Source: Streptomyces sp. NBC_00223 (GTDB lineage Bacteria; Actinomycetota; Actinomycetes; Streptomycetales; Streptomycetaceae). Taken from it: 64,000 nt of DNA. Under the pieces are notes generated by a model, which saw nothing but the letters and a program-made list of their open reading frames with translations, ran no database searches and was not told the origin of the DNA. A program made the translations under genes and the position numbers. This document shows positions 53,106 through 63,367 of this stretch, one piece after another; position 1 is the stretch's first letter; each line of letters starts with the position of its first letter. The stretch covers positions 4,511,501-4,575,500 of the forward strand of contig NZ_CP108109.1 of NCBI RefSeq assembly GCF_036199905.1, written 5' to 3'.

Positions 53106-55928
53106 TTGTCCCCGACCCGCGAGACCGCACACAGCGGCCGCCGACTCGTCATCGTCGAGTCGCCTGCCAAGGCGAAGACGATCAAGGGCTATCTCGGCCC
53201 GGGATATGTCGTCGAGGCCAGCGTCGGGCACATCCGCGACCTCCCCAACGGGGCCGCCGAAGTGCCGGCGGAGTACAAGGGCCAGCCCTGGGCACGGCTC
53301 GGCGTCAATGTGGACAGCGATTTCCAGCCCATCTACGTGGTGAACGCCGACAAGAAGGCACAGGTCAAGAAGCTCAAGGATCTCCTCAAGGACTCCGACG
53401 AACTATTCCTCGCGACCGATGAGGACCGCGAGGGCGAGGCCATCGCCTGGCATTTGCAGGAAATCCTCAAGCCCAAGGTCCCGGTGCACCGGATGGTGTT
53501 CCACGAGATCACCAAGGACGCGATCCAGGAAGCCGTCCGCAATCCCCGCGAGCTGAACCAGCGACTGGTCGACGCCCAGGAGACCCGCCGCATCCTCGAC
53601 CGCCTCTATGGCTACGAGGTCTCGCCGGTGCTGTGGAAGAAGGTCATGCCCCGGCTGTCCGCCGGACGGGTGCAGTCCGTCGCGACCCGGCTGGTCGTCG
53701 AGCGGGAGCGCGAGCGGATGGCCTTCCGCACCGCCTCGTACTGGGACCTGACCGGCACTTTCGCCACCGGGCGTACCGGCGATGCCTCCGACCCCTCGAC
53801 GGTCGTCGCCCGCCTGGTCGCCGTGGACGGCCGCCGGGTCGCCCAGGGCCGTGACTTCGACGCCTCGACGGGCGCGCTCAAGGGCGGCGCCACCGTGCTG
53901 CACCTGGACGAGTCCGCCGCCAGGGCGCTGGCCGCAGCGCTCGCCGAGTCGCAGTTCTCGGTGCGCGGTGTCGAGTCCAAGCCGTACCGCCGCTCGCCGT
54001 ACGCGCCCTTCCGGACCACCACCCTCCAGCAGGAGGCGTCGCGCAAGCTGGGCTTCGGCGCAAAGGCGACGATGCAGGTGGCGCAGAAGCTGTACGAGAA
54101 CGGCTTCATCACCTACATGCGTACGGACTCCACCACGCTCTCGGAGACCGCGATCAAGGCCGCCCGCGCCCAGGTCACCCAGCTCTACGGCGCCGACTAC
54201 CTGCCGGACAAGCCCCGGGTGCACGCCGGCAAGGTCAAGAACGCGCAGGAGGCCCACGAGGCGATCCGCCCCTCCGGCGACCGCTTCCGCACCCCCGCCG
54301 AGACCGGTCTGACCGGCGACCAGTTCCGGCTCTACGAGCTGATCTGGATGCGGACCGTCGCCTCCCAGATGAAGGACGCGGTCGGCCAGTCCGTCACCGT
54401 CCGGGTCGGCGGCACTTCCGCCGACGGCCGCGACGCCGAGTTCTCGGCCGGCGGCAAGATCATCACCTTCCACGGCTTCCTCAAGGCGTACGTCGAAGGC
54501 GCCGACGACCCGAACGCCGAGCTGGACGACCGCGAGCGCCGGCTGCCGCAGGTCTCCGAGGGCGACCCGCTGACCGCCGAGGCGATCACCGCCGACGGCC
54601 ACTCCACCAAGCCGCCCGCCCGCTACACCGAGGCGTCGCTGGTCAAGGAGCTGGAGGAGCGCGAGATCGGCCGCCCGTCGACGTACGCGTCGATCATCGG
54701 CACGATCCTCGACCGCGGCTACGTCTTCAAGAAGGGCACCGCGCTCGTCCCGTCCTTCCTCTCCTTCGCGGTCGTCAACCTGCTGGAGAAGCACTTCGGT
54801 CGCCTGGTCGACTACGACTTCACCGCTTCGATGGAGGACGACCTCGACCGCATCGCCCGCGGCGAGGCCCAGGCTGTGCCGTGGCTGCGCCGCTTCTACT
54901 TCGGCGCCGACCCCGGCGACACCTCCGCGCCCGCGCCAGCCGCGGCGACGGCGGCCGACGCGGGCAACGGCGACGGGGACCACCTCGGTGGCCTCAAGGA
55001 ACTGGTCGAGGACCTCGGCGCCATCGACGCCCGCGAGATCTCGTCCTTCCCCGTCGGCGAGGGCATCACCTTGCGCGTCGGCCGTTACGGGCCCTACATC
55101 GAGCGCGGCGAGAAGGGCGAGGAGGGTCACCAGCGCGCGGACGTCCCCGAGGACCTGCCGCCGGACGAGCTGAGCGTCCCGTACGCCGAGGAGCTGTTCG
55201 CCAAGCCCAGCGGCGACTTCGAACTCGGTGTCGACCCGGCCACCGGGCGGCCCATCGTCGCCAAGGACGGCCGTTACGGGCCCTACGTCACCGAAATCCT
55301 CCCCGAGGACACCCCGAAGACCGGCAAGAACGCGGTCAAGCCGCGGACCGCGTCGCTGCTGAAGTCCATGGCCCTCGACACGGTCACCCTGGAGGACGCG
55401 CTCCGGCTGATGTCGCTGCCGCGGGTCGTCGGCACGGACGCCGAGGGCGTGGAGATCACCGCGCAGAACGGCCGCTACGGGCCGTACCTCAAGAAGGGCA
55501 CGGACTCGCGCTCCCTGGAGAGCGAGGAGCAGCTCTTCACCGTCACGCTGGACGAGGCGCTGGCCATCTACGCCCAGCCCAAGGCGCGCGGCCGGGCCGC
55601 GGCGAAGCCGCCGCTCAAGGAGCTCGGCACCGACCCGGTCAGCGAGCGGCCCGTCGTGGTCAAGGACGGCCGCTTCGGTCCCTACGTCACGGACGGCGAG
55701 ACCAACGCGACGCTGCGCCGCGAGGACGACGTCGAGACCATCACGCCCGACCGCGGTTACGAACTCCTGGCGGAGAAGCGGGCGAAGACCCCGGCCAAGA
55801 AGACGGCGAAGAAGGCTCCCGCCAAGAAGGCCGCCCCCGCGAAGAAGGCCCCGGCCAAAAAAGCCACGACCAAGAAGACCGCGGCCAAGAAAACCCCCTC
55901 GAAGAAAACCCCCACCTCCGCCGAATAG
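53106..55928 (+). CDS. topA: DNA topoisomerase I
   Basis: Type IA topoisomerase relaxing negative supercoils, 940 aa. It shows TOPRIM VIVESPAKAKTIKGYLG and DEDREGEAIAWH, and the active-site tyrosine in GFITYMRTDSTTL. Four C-terminal G(R)-Y/F-GPY repeats lie at about 657-865, as in actinobacteria that lack the zinc fingers. The last 60 residues are a Lys/Ala/Pro tail of AKK repeats, known in Streptomyces to increase processivity. Start TTG at 53106 with GGAGAG upstream. Confidence 0.97.
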   Translation: MSPTRETAHSGRRLVIVESPAKAKTIKGYLGPGYVVEASVGHIRDLPNGAAEVPAEYKGQPWARLGVNVDSDFQPIYVVNADKKAQVKKLKDLLKDSDELFLATDEDREGEAIAWHLQEILKPKVPVHRMVFHEITKDAIQEAVRNPRELNQRLVDAQETRRILDRLYGYEVSPVLWKKVMPRLSAGRVQSVATRLVVERERERMAFRTASYWDLTGTFATGRTGDASDPSTVVARLVAVDGRRVAQGRDFDASTGALKGGATVLHLDESAARALAAALAESQFSVRGVESKPYRRSPYAPFRTTTLQQEASRKLGFGAKATMQVAQKLYENGFITYMRTDSTTLSETAIKAARAQVTQLYGADYLPDKPRVHAGKVKNAQEAHEAIRPSGDRFRTPAETGLTGDQFRLYELIWMRTVASQMKDAVGQSVTVRVGGTSADGRDAEFSAGGKIITFHGFLKAYVEGADDPNAELDDRERRLPQVSEGDPLTAEAITADGHSTKPPARYTEASLVKELEEREIGRPSTYASIIGTILDRGYVFKKGTALVPSFLSFAVVNLLEKHFGRLVDYDFTASMEDDLDRIARGEAQAVPWLRRFYFGADPGDTSAPAPAAATAADAGNGDGDHLGGLKELVEDLGAIDAREISSFPVGEGITLRVGRYGPYIERGEKGEEGHQRADVPEDLPPDELSVPYAEELFAKPSGDFELGVDPATGRPIVAKDGRYGPYVTEILPEDTPKTGKNAVKPRTASLLKSMALDTVTLEDALRLMSLPRVVGTDAEGVEITAQNGRYGPYLKKGTDSRSLESEEQLFTVTLDEALAIYAQPKARGRAAAKPPLKELGTDPVSERPVVVKDGRFGPYVTDGETNATLRREDDVETITPDRGYELLAEKRAKTPAKKTAKKAPAKKAAPAKKAPAKKATTKKTAAKKTPSKKTPTSAE

Positions 55929-56330
55929 CCCCGCGCCCCACCTGGGCGCCGGGGCACCCCCTCCGGAGCGCTGGGGGCACCCCTTCAGGGGCGCGAGGAA
56001 CTGCGCGGGCAACCACGACGGTGCTGCACTGTGCCCACCGGCCTGGTGGGGCACCCCCTCCGGGGCGCTGGGGGTACCCCCGGGCGAAGCCTGGGGGAGG
56101 AACTGCGCGGGCAACCACGACGGCGCCGCACTGTCCCACCGGCCTGGTGGGGCACCCCCTCAGGGGTGCGAGGAACGGCGCGCTCAGCCGGGATGTGCCC
56201 GCAGTTGCTCACGGTCGGGTGGGGGCACCCCTTCCGGGGCGCTGGGGGTACCCCCGGGCGAAGCCTGGGGGAGGAACTGCGCGGGCAACCACGACGGCGC
56301 CGCAGTCGCCCACGGGCCCCAAGGGGGCCC
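55929..56330. repeat. Cluster of dispersed Streptomyces repeats after topA
   Basis: GAGGAACTGCGCGGGCAACC occurs near 55991, 56095 and 56269, each preceded by GGGGCACCCC(C/T)TC-type sequence, and a diverged copy lies at about 56150-56220. The same element occurs as a long inverted repeat at 21045-21169. The copies are in the same orientation, so they arose by duplication. They can form hairpins (GGGGGTACCCCCGGG parts) and may terminate topA. Confidence 0.85.
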
Positions 56331-56364
56331 CGGGTACGCGCGCCGAAGGCGAGAAGCGCGCGCG

Positions 56365-56484
56365 CCCGTACACAGAACCGACGCCGGAGGCGGACCCGTA
56401 CACAGAACCGACGCCGGAGGCGGACCCGTACACAGAACCGACGCCGGAGGCGGACCCGTACACGGAACCGATGCCGGAGGCGAC
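56365..56484. repeat. Four 30-bp tandem repeats before the tmk fusion gene
   Basis: Four copies of a 30-base unit starting CCCGTACACAGAACCGACGC, at 56365, 56395, 56425 and 56455. The first three are identical and the last has a few changes. They end 30 bases before the tmk fusion start, so they lie in its leader. The unit is a multiple of three and would read DPYTEPTPEA in one frame, but no start or context supports translation. Confidence 0.9.
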
Positions 56485-56513
56485 ACTTTCCCCCCTCCGG
56501 ATAGGCTGTCGGG

Positions 56514-59500
56514 ATGACGCGATCCGAGCACCCGGCCCAGCCCGCCGACCTCACAGCCGCGTTCGCCAACGACCTCGAGGCGGACTCACGTGAACGGGCC
56601 GTCGGCGCGCTGCTGAAGCTCCCGGCGCTGCGGAAACTCTGGGGCGCCCAGCTCACCGGAGCGGTCGCCGACCGCCTCGGCCTGCTGGTGCTGCTCGTCC
56701 TCACCGTGCAGGCCGTCGCCACCGCGAACTCCTTCGGCGGCGGCTTCCGCGGCATCGCCTTCGCGACCGCCGCCGTCTTCGGCGCCCGCCTGGTCGCGGG
56801 CCTCCTCTTCGGTGCTGTCCTGCTCGGCCCGCTCACCTCCCTGACGGACGCGTCCGGGCCGCTCGACCGCCGCTGGACGATGATCGGCGCGGACGGCGTA
56901 CGCCTCGCCCTGTTCATCGTCGCTCCGCTGTGGATCACCTGGGTGCCGGACTCCGCGTCCACCTGGCTGCTGGTCACCGCGTTCGTCACCGGGGTCGCCG
57001 AGCGCCTGTGGACCATCGCCAAGGACGGCGCCGCGCCCGCGCTGCTGCCGTCGCCCGGCGACACCTCGGTCCGGCCCGCGCCCGACCACTTCGCGACCCT
57101 GCACCGCCTGGACCTGCGTACCGGCTTCGTCGCGCTGCCGCTGGCCGCGGCCGTACTGGTCGTCGTCACCCTGGTCAACACGCTGATCGCGGTGGGCGTC
57201 ACCTGGTTCGACCAGCACCAGGTCGCGCTGGCCTCGTACGTCGCCGCCGGGCTCTTCTCGTCCTCGATGGCGGTGCTGTCCCTGCTGGAGCTGCCCTCGG
57301 GCACCCCCGCCCGGCCGCGTTCCCCGCTGGAGGGGCTGCGTCTGCCCAAGGGGCCCGCCGGGGCCGAGCGCGGCAGGACCGGCGTCCTGCCGCTGCTGGT
57401 GCTCGCGACCGCCGCCGTGGCCGGGGCGATCGGCGCGGCGGTGTCCGTGTCCTTCCTGCACGCCCTCGCCCTCGGCTTCGGGCCGATCGGCTTCGGGCTG
57501 CTGGTGCTGGCCCTGACCGCCGGTACGGTCGTCGGCATCCGGATCGCCCCCCATGTCCTGGCCGGTCTGTCCCGGCGGCGGCTGCTGGCCCTGGCCGTCG
57601 GCGTCACCGGCGTCGCCCTGCTGCTGACCGGCATCGTCGCCGACCAGACCACCGTGCTGCTGCTCGCGCTGCTGGCGGGCACGGTCGCCGGCGTGACCGC
57701 GAACACCGGGCACATACTGATCGAGCAGGAGGCCGAAGAGCCGCGCCGGGCCCGTACGACCGAGCATCTGCACGCGGTCACCCGGGCCGTGCTCGCCGTC
57801 GCCGCGGTCGGCGCGCCCCTGCTGGCCGGCGCGATCGGGCCGCACCGCATCCAGAGCGGCCACTTCACCTTCGACCACGGCGGCGCCGCGTACACGCTGA
57901 TGCTCGTCGGCGCGCTGCTGCTGCCGGTCGCCGCGCTGGTCCTCGGCAAGACCGACGACCGCGAGGGCGTACCGCTGCGCCGCGACCTGCGCGAGGCGCT
58001 GCGCGGCGCCGAACCGGCCGTGGCCCCCGCCGCCACCGGCTTCTTCATCGCCATGGAGGGCGGCGACGGCGCGGGCAAGTCCACCCAGGTCGACGCGCTC
58101 GCCGACTGGATTCGCGCCAAGGGACACGAAGTCGTCGTCACCCGCGAGCCCGGCGCCACCGCGGTGGGCAAGAGGCTGCGGTCCATCCTGCTCGACGTCT
58201 CCACGACGGGGATCTCGCACCGCGCCGAGGCCCTGCTGTACGCAGCCGACCGCGCCGAGCACGTCGACTCGGTGATCCGGCCCGCGCTCGCCCGGGGCGC
58301 GGTCGTCATCTCCGACCGCTACATCGACTCCTCCGTCGCGTACCAGGGCGCGGGCCGCGATCTCGCGCCCACGGAGATCGCCCGTATCTCCCGCTGGGCC
58401 ACCGACGGACTCGTCCCGCACCTCACCGTGCTGCTCGACATCTCCCCGGAGGCCGCCCGGGAGCGCTTCACCGAGGCGCCCGACCGGCTCGAGTCGGAAC
58501 CGGCGGAGTTCCACCAGCGGGTGCGGTCCGGTTTTCTCACCCTGGCCGCGGCCGACCCCGCCCGCTACCTCGTGGTCGACGCCGGGCAGGAGCCCGCCGC
58601 CGTCACCACGGTCGTACGGCACCGGCTCGACCAGGTGCTGCCGCTGTCCGCCCAGGAGATCGAGGCCCGCGCCGAGGCCGAGCGCAAGGCCGCGGAGGAG
58701 GCGGCCAGGCTCGTCGCCGAGGAGGCCGCGCGCAAGGCGGAGGAAGAGCGCCTGGAGCGCGAGCGGCAGGCCCAGTTGGAGAAGCTGCGCCGCGAGGAGG
58801 AGGAGCGCCGCCTCGCCGCGGAGGAGGCCGCCCGCCAGGAGATCGCCGAGCGCAAGGCCGCGCAGGAGGCCGAGGAGGCCCGGCTGCGGGCCGAGGAAGC
58901 CGCCAGGATCGAGGCGGAGGCCGCCGCGAGGCGTGCCGCCGAGGAGGCCGCGCGGGCCGCCGAGCAGGCGCGGCTGAAGCGGCTGGCCGAGGAGCAGGCC
59001 CGGCTGCGGGCCGAGGCCGAGGAGCGCCGGCTGGAGAAGCAGCGCAAGGCGGAGGAGGCGCTGCTCCGAGCGGAGGCCGCCCGGCGGGAGGCGGAAGCGG
59101 CGGCCATCGCGGCGTCGGCGGCTGCCGCGGCCGAGGAGACGGCGGTGCTGCCCGCGATCGCGCCGCCGGAGCGGGAGCCGGAGCCCCGGCCCGAATCGAC
59201 GTCGGAGCCGAAGCAGGAGTCCGGGCCGAAGCAGGAGTCCGGGCCGAAGCCGGAGGCGTCCGCCGAGACGACGACCGTGCTGCGGCCGGTGCTCCCGGCG
59301 AAGCCCGAGCGGGCGCCGGAGCCCGCACCCGAGCCGGAAGCGGCGCCGAAGTCCGAGCCGGACCCGAAGCCGGGGTTCGACTCGTCCGAGACCACGACGG
59401 TGCTGCCGTCCGTGCCCGACCCGGCGCGGGAGTCCGACTCCGCCGAGACGACGACCGTGCTGCCGCCCGTACCGGGCACCGCGCGCGACGCCGACCCCGC

Positions 59501-59696
59501 CGACCGGGTGCCGCCGTGGATCTTCCGGCCCGACCAGCCGGAGAACGAGCGCACCCGCGAGCTGCCTGCGGCCCAGCCGAGGCCCGCGCGTCGGCCACGC
59601 CCCGACTGGGCGGAGGAGACTCCCCTCGACGACCTCCCCACCCTCGCGGACGAACTGCTCGGCCCGCACGACGGCGACCACCCCGGCCGCCTCTGA
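56514..59696 (+). CDS. tmk: MFS-like membrane domain fused to thymidylate kinase
   Basis: A 1060-aa protein in four parts. Residues about 30-490 are an MFS-like domain with about 12 helices. Residues about 505-710 are a complete dTMP kinase with P-loop AMEGGDGAGKSTQ, ISDRYIDSSVAYQGAGRD and the lid RFTEAPDRLE. Residues about 715-880 are a very regular charged coiled coil (EEAARKAEEERLERER type). The rest is disordered with three ETTTVLxxVxP repeats and ends in an acidic segment. The kinase makes dTDP for DNA synthesis. Fusion to a transporter-like domain places the kinase at the membrane. Confidence 0.93.
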   Translation: MTRSEHPAQPADLTAAFANDLEADSRERAVGALLKLPALRKLWGAQLTGAVADRLGLLVLLVLTVQAVATANSFGGGFRGIAFATAAVFGARLVAGLLFGAVLLGPLTSLTDASGPLDRRWTMIGADGVRLALFIVAPLWITWVPDSASTWLLVTAFVTGVAERLWTIAKDGAAPALLPSPGDTSVRPAPDHFATLHRLDLRTGFVALPLAAAVLVVVTLVNTLIAVGVTWFDQHQVALASYVAAGLFSSSMAVLSLLELPSGTPARPRSPLEGLRLPKGPAGAERGRTGVLPLLVLATAAVAGAIGAAVSVSFLHALALGFGPIGFGLLVLALTAGTVVGIRIAPHVLAGLSRRRLLALAVGVTGVALLLTGIVADQTTVLLLALLAGTVAGVTANTGHILIEQEAEEPRRARTTEHLHAVTRAVLAVAAVGAPLLAGAIGPHRIQSGHFTFDHGGAAYTLMLVGALLLPVAALVLGKTDDREGVPLRRDLREALRGAEPAVAPAATGFFIAMEGGDGAGKSTQVDALADWIRAKGHEVVVTREPGATAVGKRLRSILLDVSTTGISHRAEALLYAADRAEHVDSVIRPALARGAVVISDRYIDSSVAYQGAGRDLAPTEIARISRWATDGLVPHLTVLLDISPEAARERFTEAPDRLESEPAEFHQRVRSGFLTLAAADPARYLVVDAGQEPAAVTTVVRHRLDQVLPLSAQEIEARAEAERKAAEEAARLVAEEAARKAEEERLERERQAQLEKLRREEEERRLAAEEAARQEIAERKAAQEAEEARLRAEEAARIEAEAAARRAAEEAARAAEQARLKRLAEEQARLRAEAEERRLEKQRKAEEALLRAEAARREAEAAAIAASAAAAAEETAVLPAIAPPEREPEPRPESTSEPKQESGPKQESGPKPEASAETTTVLRPVLPAKPERAPEPAPEPEAAPKSEPDPKPGFDSSETTTVLPSVPDPARESDSAETTTVLPPVPGTARDADPADRVPPWIFRPDQPENERTRELPAAQPRPARRPRPDWAEETPLDDLPTLADELLGPHDGDHPGRL

Positions 59697-59841
59697 GGTC
59701 CGCGGCCTGGTCGCGCGTGGGGGATGTGCGGGACACCGCCGCAGGGCACGACAATGGGCCCGCGCGGTGTCCGTGGCGCGCGAGGGCCCGCGGAAGCGGG
59801 CCGCTCCGGGGTGAGCCACGCCGGAGAGCGCCGCGCGGCGG

Positions 59842-62800
59842 ATGAGCGCACGGGCGCGGAAGGGGGACGGCCGGGTGGGCGAAGCACACGGCACGCGCTA
59901 CCTCGTCCTCGGCGCGACCGAGGTCTGGTCCGGCTCCACGCCGCTGTCCCTCGGGGGCCCGCGGCTGCGCGCCCTCCTCACCGCCCTGGCCCTGCGCCCC
60001 GGCCGGCCGGTCCCCGCGCGGACCCTGATCGACGAGGTCTGGGCGGACACCCCGCCCGGCGACGCGGCGGCCGCCCTCCAGGCCCTGGTCGCCCGCCTCC
60101 GCAAGACCCTCGGCCGGGCCGCCGTCACCTCAGAACCCGGCGGCTACCGGCTAGACACCCCGCGCGACACGGTGGACCTCTTCGCCTTCGAAGCCCTCCT
60201 GCGGGACGGCGAGAGCGCCCTGCGCGCAGGAGACCCCGCCACGGCCGCCCGTACGCTCACCAGCGCGCTCGCCCTGTGGCGCGGCCCCGCCCTGGCCGAC
60301 CTGCCGGACCGGGCCGCCGCCGCCCGCCCCGAAGCGCTACGGCTGACCGCGCTGCGGCTGAGGATCGACGCCGACCTCGCGCTCGGCGACAGCGCCCACG
60401 CGCTCGCCGCACTGCGTGAAGCCGTCGCCGACCACCCGCTGGACGAGGCGTTCAGGGCCCAGCTCATCCGCGCCCTGCGCGCCGAGGGCCGCACCGCCGA
60501 CGCGCTGGTGGCGTACGACGAGGCCAGGACCGTACTCGCGGACACGCTCGGCACCGCCCCGGGGCCCGAGCTGAGCGCCCTGCACCTGGAACTGCTCCGG
60601 CAGCCGGCACCGAAGCCGAACGCGCCTGGCGTACCCCCCGCCCCGCCTGGACTCCGCCGCAGGGGCAACCTCCGGTCCCGCCTGACCAGCTTCGTCGGCA
60701 GGGAGAGCGATCTGCTGGCCCTCCGGCGCGATCTGACCACCGCCCGTCTGGTCACCCTGACCGGGCCCGGCGGCTCGGGGAAGACCCGGCTGGCCCAGGA
60801 GGCCGCCGAAGCCGCGCAGCTGGGCCATGACCACCCCGACGGTGTCTGGCTGGCCGAACTCGCGCCCTTGGACGACCCCTCCGCCGTCCCGCACGCCGCC
60901 CTGACCGCCCTCGGCCTGCGCAACACCCTCCTGCCGGGCTCCGGCCGCGACCCGCTGAGACCCGAGCCGTACTCCGAGGACCCGATCGCGCGGCTGCTCG
61001 ACCACTGTGCGCACCGGCGCCTGCTGCTCGTCCTCGACAACTGCGAGCACCTGATCGGCGCCGCCGCCCACCTGGCCGCGGAACTGCTCTCCGCCTGCCC
61101 GGGTGTGACCGTACTGGCCACCAGCCGCGAGCCGCTGGGTGTACCGGGCGAGGTCGTACGGCCGGTGGAGCCGCTGCCGCCGCCGACCGCGTACCGGCTC
61201 TTCGCCGAGCGGGCCGCGACCGCCAGACCGCACCCGGGCGGCGCCCCGAGGACGGAGGACGCCGACGCCGTACGCGAGATCTGCCGGCGGCTGGACGGAC
61301 TGCCGCTGGCGATCGAACTGGCGGCGGCCCGGCTGAGGGTGCTGTCGCCGCGCCAGATCGCCGACCGGCTCGACGACCGCTTCCGGCTGCTGACCAGCGG
61401 CAGCCGTACGCTGCTGCCGCGCCAGCAGACCCTGCGGGCGGTGGTCGACTGGAGCTGGGACCTGCTGGACGCGCAGGAGCGTACGACGCTGCGCGCGCTG
61501 AGCGTCTTCGCGGGCGGCTGCACCCTGGCCGCCGCGGAGGCGGTGTGCGGGCCCGACGCGCTCCAGACGGTGGCCCAACTGGTCGACAAGTCCCTGGTGG
61601 TGGCCGACCACGGCCGTCCCGGCGGCACCCGCTACCGCCTGCTGGAGACGATCCACGAGTACGCGGCCGAACGCGCCGCCGAGCACCCGGCCGAGCGGGC
61701 AGCCGCCGCCGCCCGGCACACGGCGTACTTCCGCGAACTGGCCGCGACCGTCGACGCCGCGCTGCGCGGCGCGGACCAACTGCGCCGGCTGGAGGTGATG
61801 GAGACCGAACTCGACAACATCAGGGCGGCCCTGCTCCGCTCGATCGAGGACCGGGCGGAGCCGGACGCTCTCGCGATCACGCTGTCCATGGGCTGGTTCT
61901 GGTGGCTGCGCAACTACCGCGACGAGGCGAACGGCTGGCTGAGCCGGGTGACCGCGCTCGGCGGCGATCCGCCCGAGGACTCCGGCGACCCGATGTACTG
62001 GCCGCGGCTGGACGTGCGGATGCTGCATCTCTTCGTCAACAGCGACAGCGCCTCGGCGGAGCAGTGGTCGTCCGAGGCGATCCGGGCGACCGCCGGCCGG
62101 CTCGCGGCGGCGTACCGCGAGGGTGGCCCGCACGCGGCCCGCTTCCCCGGGCTGCTCTGGCCGTTCACCCTCTATCTGCTCGGCGACAGCTCCCGGGTGC
62201 TCGGCCACATCGACGAGGTGGTCGCCAACTGCCGGCGGTACGGGGGCGACTGGGAGCTGGCCTCGGCGCTGATGTTCCGCACCCATGCGACCGTGGACTC
62301 GCCCGGCGGCCTGGAGCGCACCGACGCGGACTGGGCCGAACTCCAGTCGCTCAACGAACGGCTCGGCGACCGCTGGATGCGCGCCCAGGTGCACACCGCC
62401 CGGGCCGAGATCGAGTCGGCCCGGGGGCACTACGCCGTCGCGCGCGCCGAGTACGAGGCGGCGCACCGGCTGGGCGAGGAGCTGGGCGCCCACGGCGAGG
62501 GCGCGTACCGGCTGGCCCGGATGGCGGAGCTGGCCCACCGCGGCGGCGCCGACGCCGCCGCGGAGGGACTGCTCGACCAGGCGATCGAGGAGGCCGAGCG
62601 GTACGCGGTGTGGGACGCGCTGACCTACACCCGCTACCTTCGGGCCCTGCTTCTGCTGGAAGCCGGCGAGGTCCAGGAGGCCAGGGCGCTGTGCGACGAG
62701 GCCCTGGCGCATGTGGGGGACGGCACACCGCCGCCGATGTTCCATGTGATGCTGCACGGTCTGGCGGCCCGGATCACGGCGGCCGAGGGCGATCCGGCCG

Positions 62801-63213
62801 CGGCGCTGGACCAGGTGGCCCTGGCGGCGCGGACGGCGCTGGACTCGGGCTGCACCGAGCCGGTCGTCGCGGGCCAGCTGGACACGGCGGCGCGGCTGCT
62901 GGCCGTGCTGGGCGACGCGCGGTCGGCGGTACGGCTGTCGGCCGCGGCCGAGTCGGTACGGGCGCCGCTGCCGCGCAGTGTGCCCGAGCAGGCGGGCGAG
63001 GACGAGGTACGGCGGCTGGCCGGAGCGGTGCTGTCGGCGGCGGAGCGGGCCGAGGAGCGGGCGGCGGGCGCGGCGCTGGACGCGGAGGCTGCGGTGCGGC
63101 TGCTGGCCGGGCTGGCGGAGGGCGGAACGGCCGCGAGGTCGGCGGGTGCGGCCGAGCGGCGGGCAGCAGGCGCGAGGGCTCCGGGCGGAGGAGCGGCGGC
63201 CGGGCGGGAATAG
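59842..63213 (+). CDS. BTAD/NB-ARC transcriptional regulator (AfsR-like)
   Basis: An 1123-aa regulator. An N-terminal winged helix (GGPRLRALLTALALRPGRPV, about 38-57) is followed by a bacterial transcriptional activation domain (about 110-255). An NB-ARC-type ATPase follows with P-loop GPGGSGKT (about 306-313) and LLLVLDNCEHL, then a TPR-like helical C-terminus to about 1050. The last 60 residues are Ala/Gly/Arg-rich. SARP-type proteins of this architecture activate secondary metabolism or differentiation. GTG at 59875 with AAGGGGGA upstream may be the real start. No biosynthetic cluster is adjacent. Confidence 0.9.
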   Translation: MSARARKGDGRVGEAHGTRYLVLGATEVWSGSTPLSLGGPRLRALLTALALRPGRPVPARTLIDEVWADTPPGDAAAALQALVARLRKTLGRAAVTSEPGGYRLDTPRDTVDLFAFEALLRDGESALRAGDPATAARTLTSALALWRGPALADLPDRAAAARPEALRLTALRLRIDADLALGDSAHALAALREAVADHPLDEAFRAQLIRALRAEGRTADALVAYDEARTVLADTLGTAPGPELSALHLELLRQPAPKPNAPGVPPAPPGLRRRGNLRSRLTSFVGRESDLLALRRDLTTARLVTLTGPGGSGKTRLAQEAAEAAQLGHDHPDGVWLAELAPLDDPSAVPHAALTALGLRNTLLPGSGRDPLRPEPYSEDPIARLLDHCAHRRLLLVLDNCEHLIGAAAHLAAELLSACPGVTVLATSREPLGVPGEVVRPVEPLPPPTAYRLFAERAATARPHPGGAPRTEDADAVREICRRLDGLPLAIELAAARLRVLSPRQIADRLDDRFRLLTSGSRTLLPRQQTLRAVVDWSWDLLDAQERTTLRALSVFAGGCTLAAAEAVCGPDALQTVAQLVDKSLVVADHGRPGGTRYRLLETIHEYAAERAAEHPAERAAAAARHTAYFRELAATVDAALRGADQLRRLEVMETELDNIRAALLRSIEDRAEPDALAITLSMGWFWWLRNYRDEANGWLSRVTALGGDPPEDSGDPMYWPRLDVRMLHLFVNSDSASAEQWSSEAIRATAGRLAAAYREGGPHAARFPGLLWPFTLYLLGDSSRVLGHIDEVVANCRRYGGDWELASALMFRTHATVDSPGGLERTDADWAELQSLNERLGDRWMRAQVHTARAEIESARGHYAVARAEYEAAHRLGEELGAHGEGAYRLARMAELAHRGGADAAAEGLLDQAIEEAERYAVWDALTYTRYLRALLLLEAGEVQEARALCDEALAHVGDGTPPPMFHVMLHGLAARITAAEGDPAAALDQVALAARTALDSGCTEPVVAGQLDTAARLLAVLGDARSAVRLSAAAESVRAPLPRSVPEQAGEDEVRRLAGAVLSAAERAEERAAGAALDAEAAVRLLAGLAEGGTAARSAGAAERRAAGARAPGGGAAAGRE

Positions 63214-63367
63214 CGGGGGCCGGCCGCCCGGTTGTCCGTGTTTGAGGGTTCAAGCATCAGCGGGGTCGTACGTGCCCGCGCGGATGCGCCTTCGTCCACG
63301 TCCAATTAGCCCGGGCCGGTCCTGATCCGATGATCGGCTCACCGCATGACCGGGAGTGAGAGAAGCC

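Noticed and set aside
56365-56484. 30-bp repeats as a CRISPR array
   Set aside because: Repeats are directly adjacent without spacers and no cas genes are present.
56586-59894. 1102-codon minus-strand frame over the tmk fusion
   Set aside because: Low-complexity antisense shadow with no start signal and no recognisable domain.
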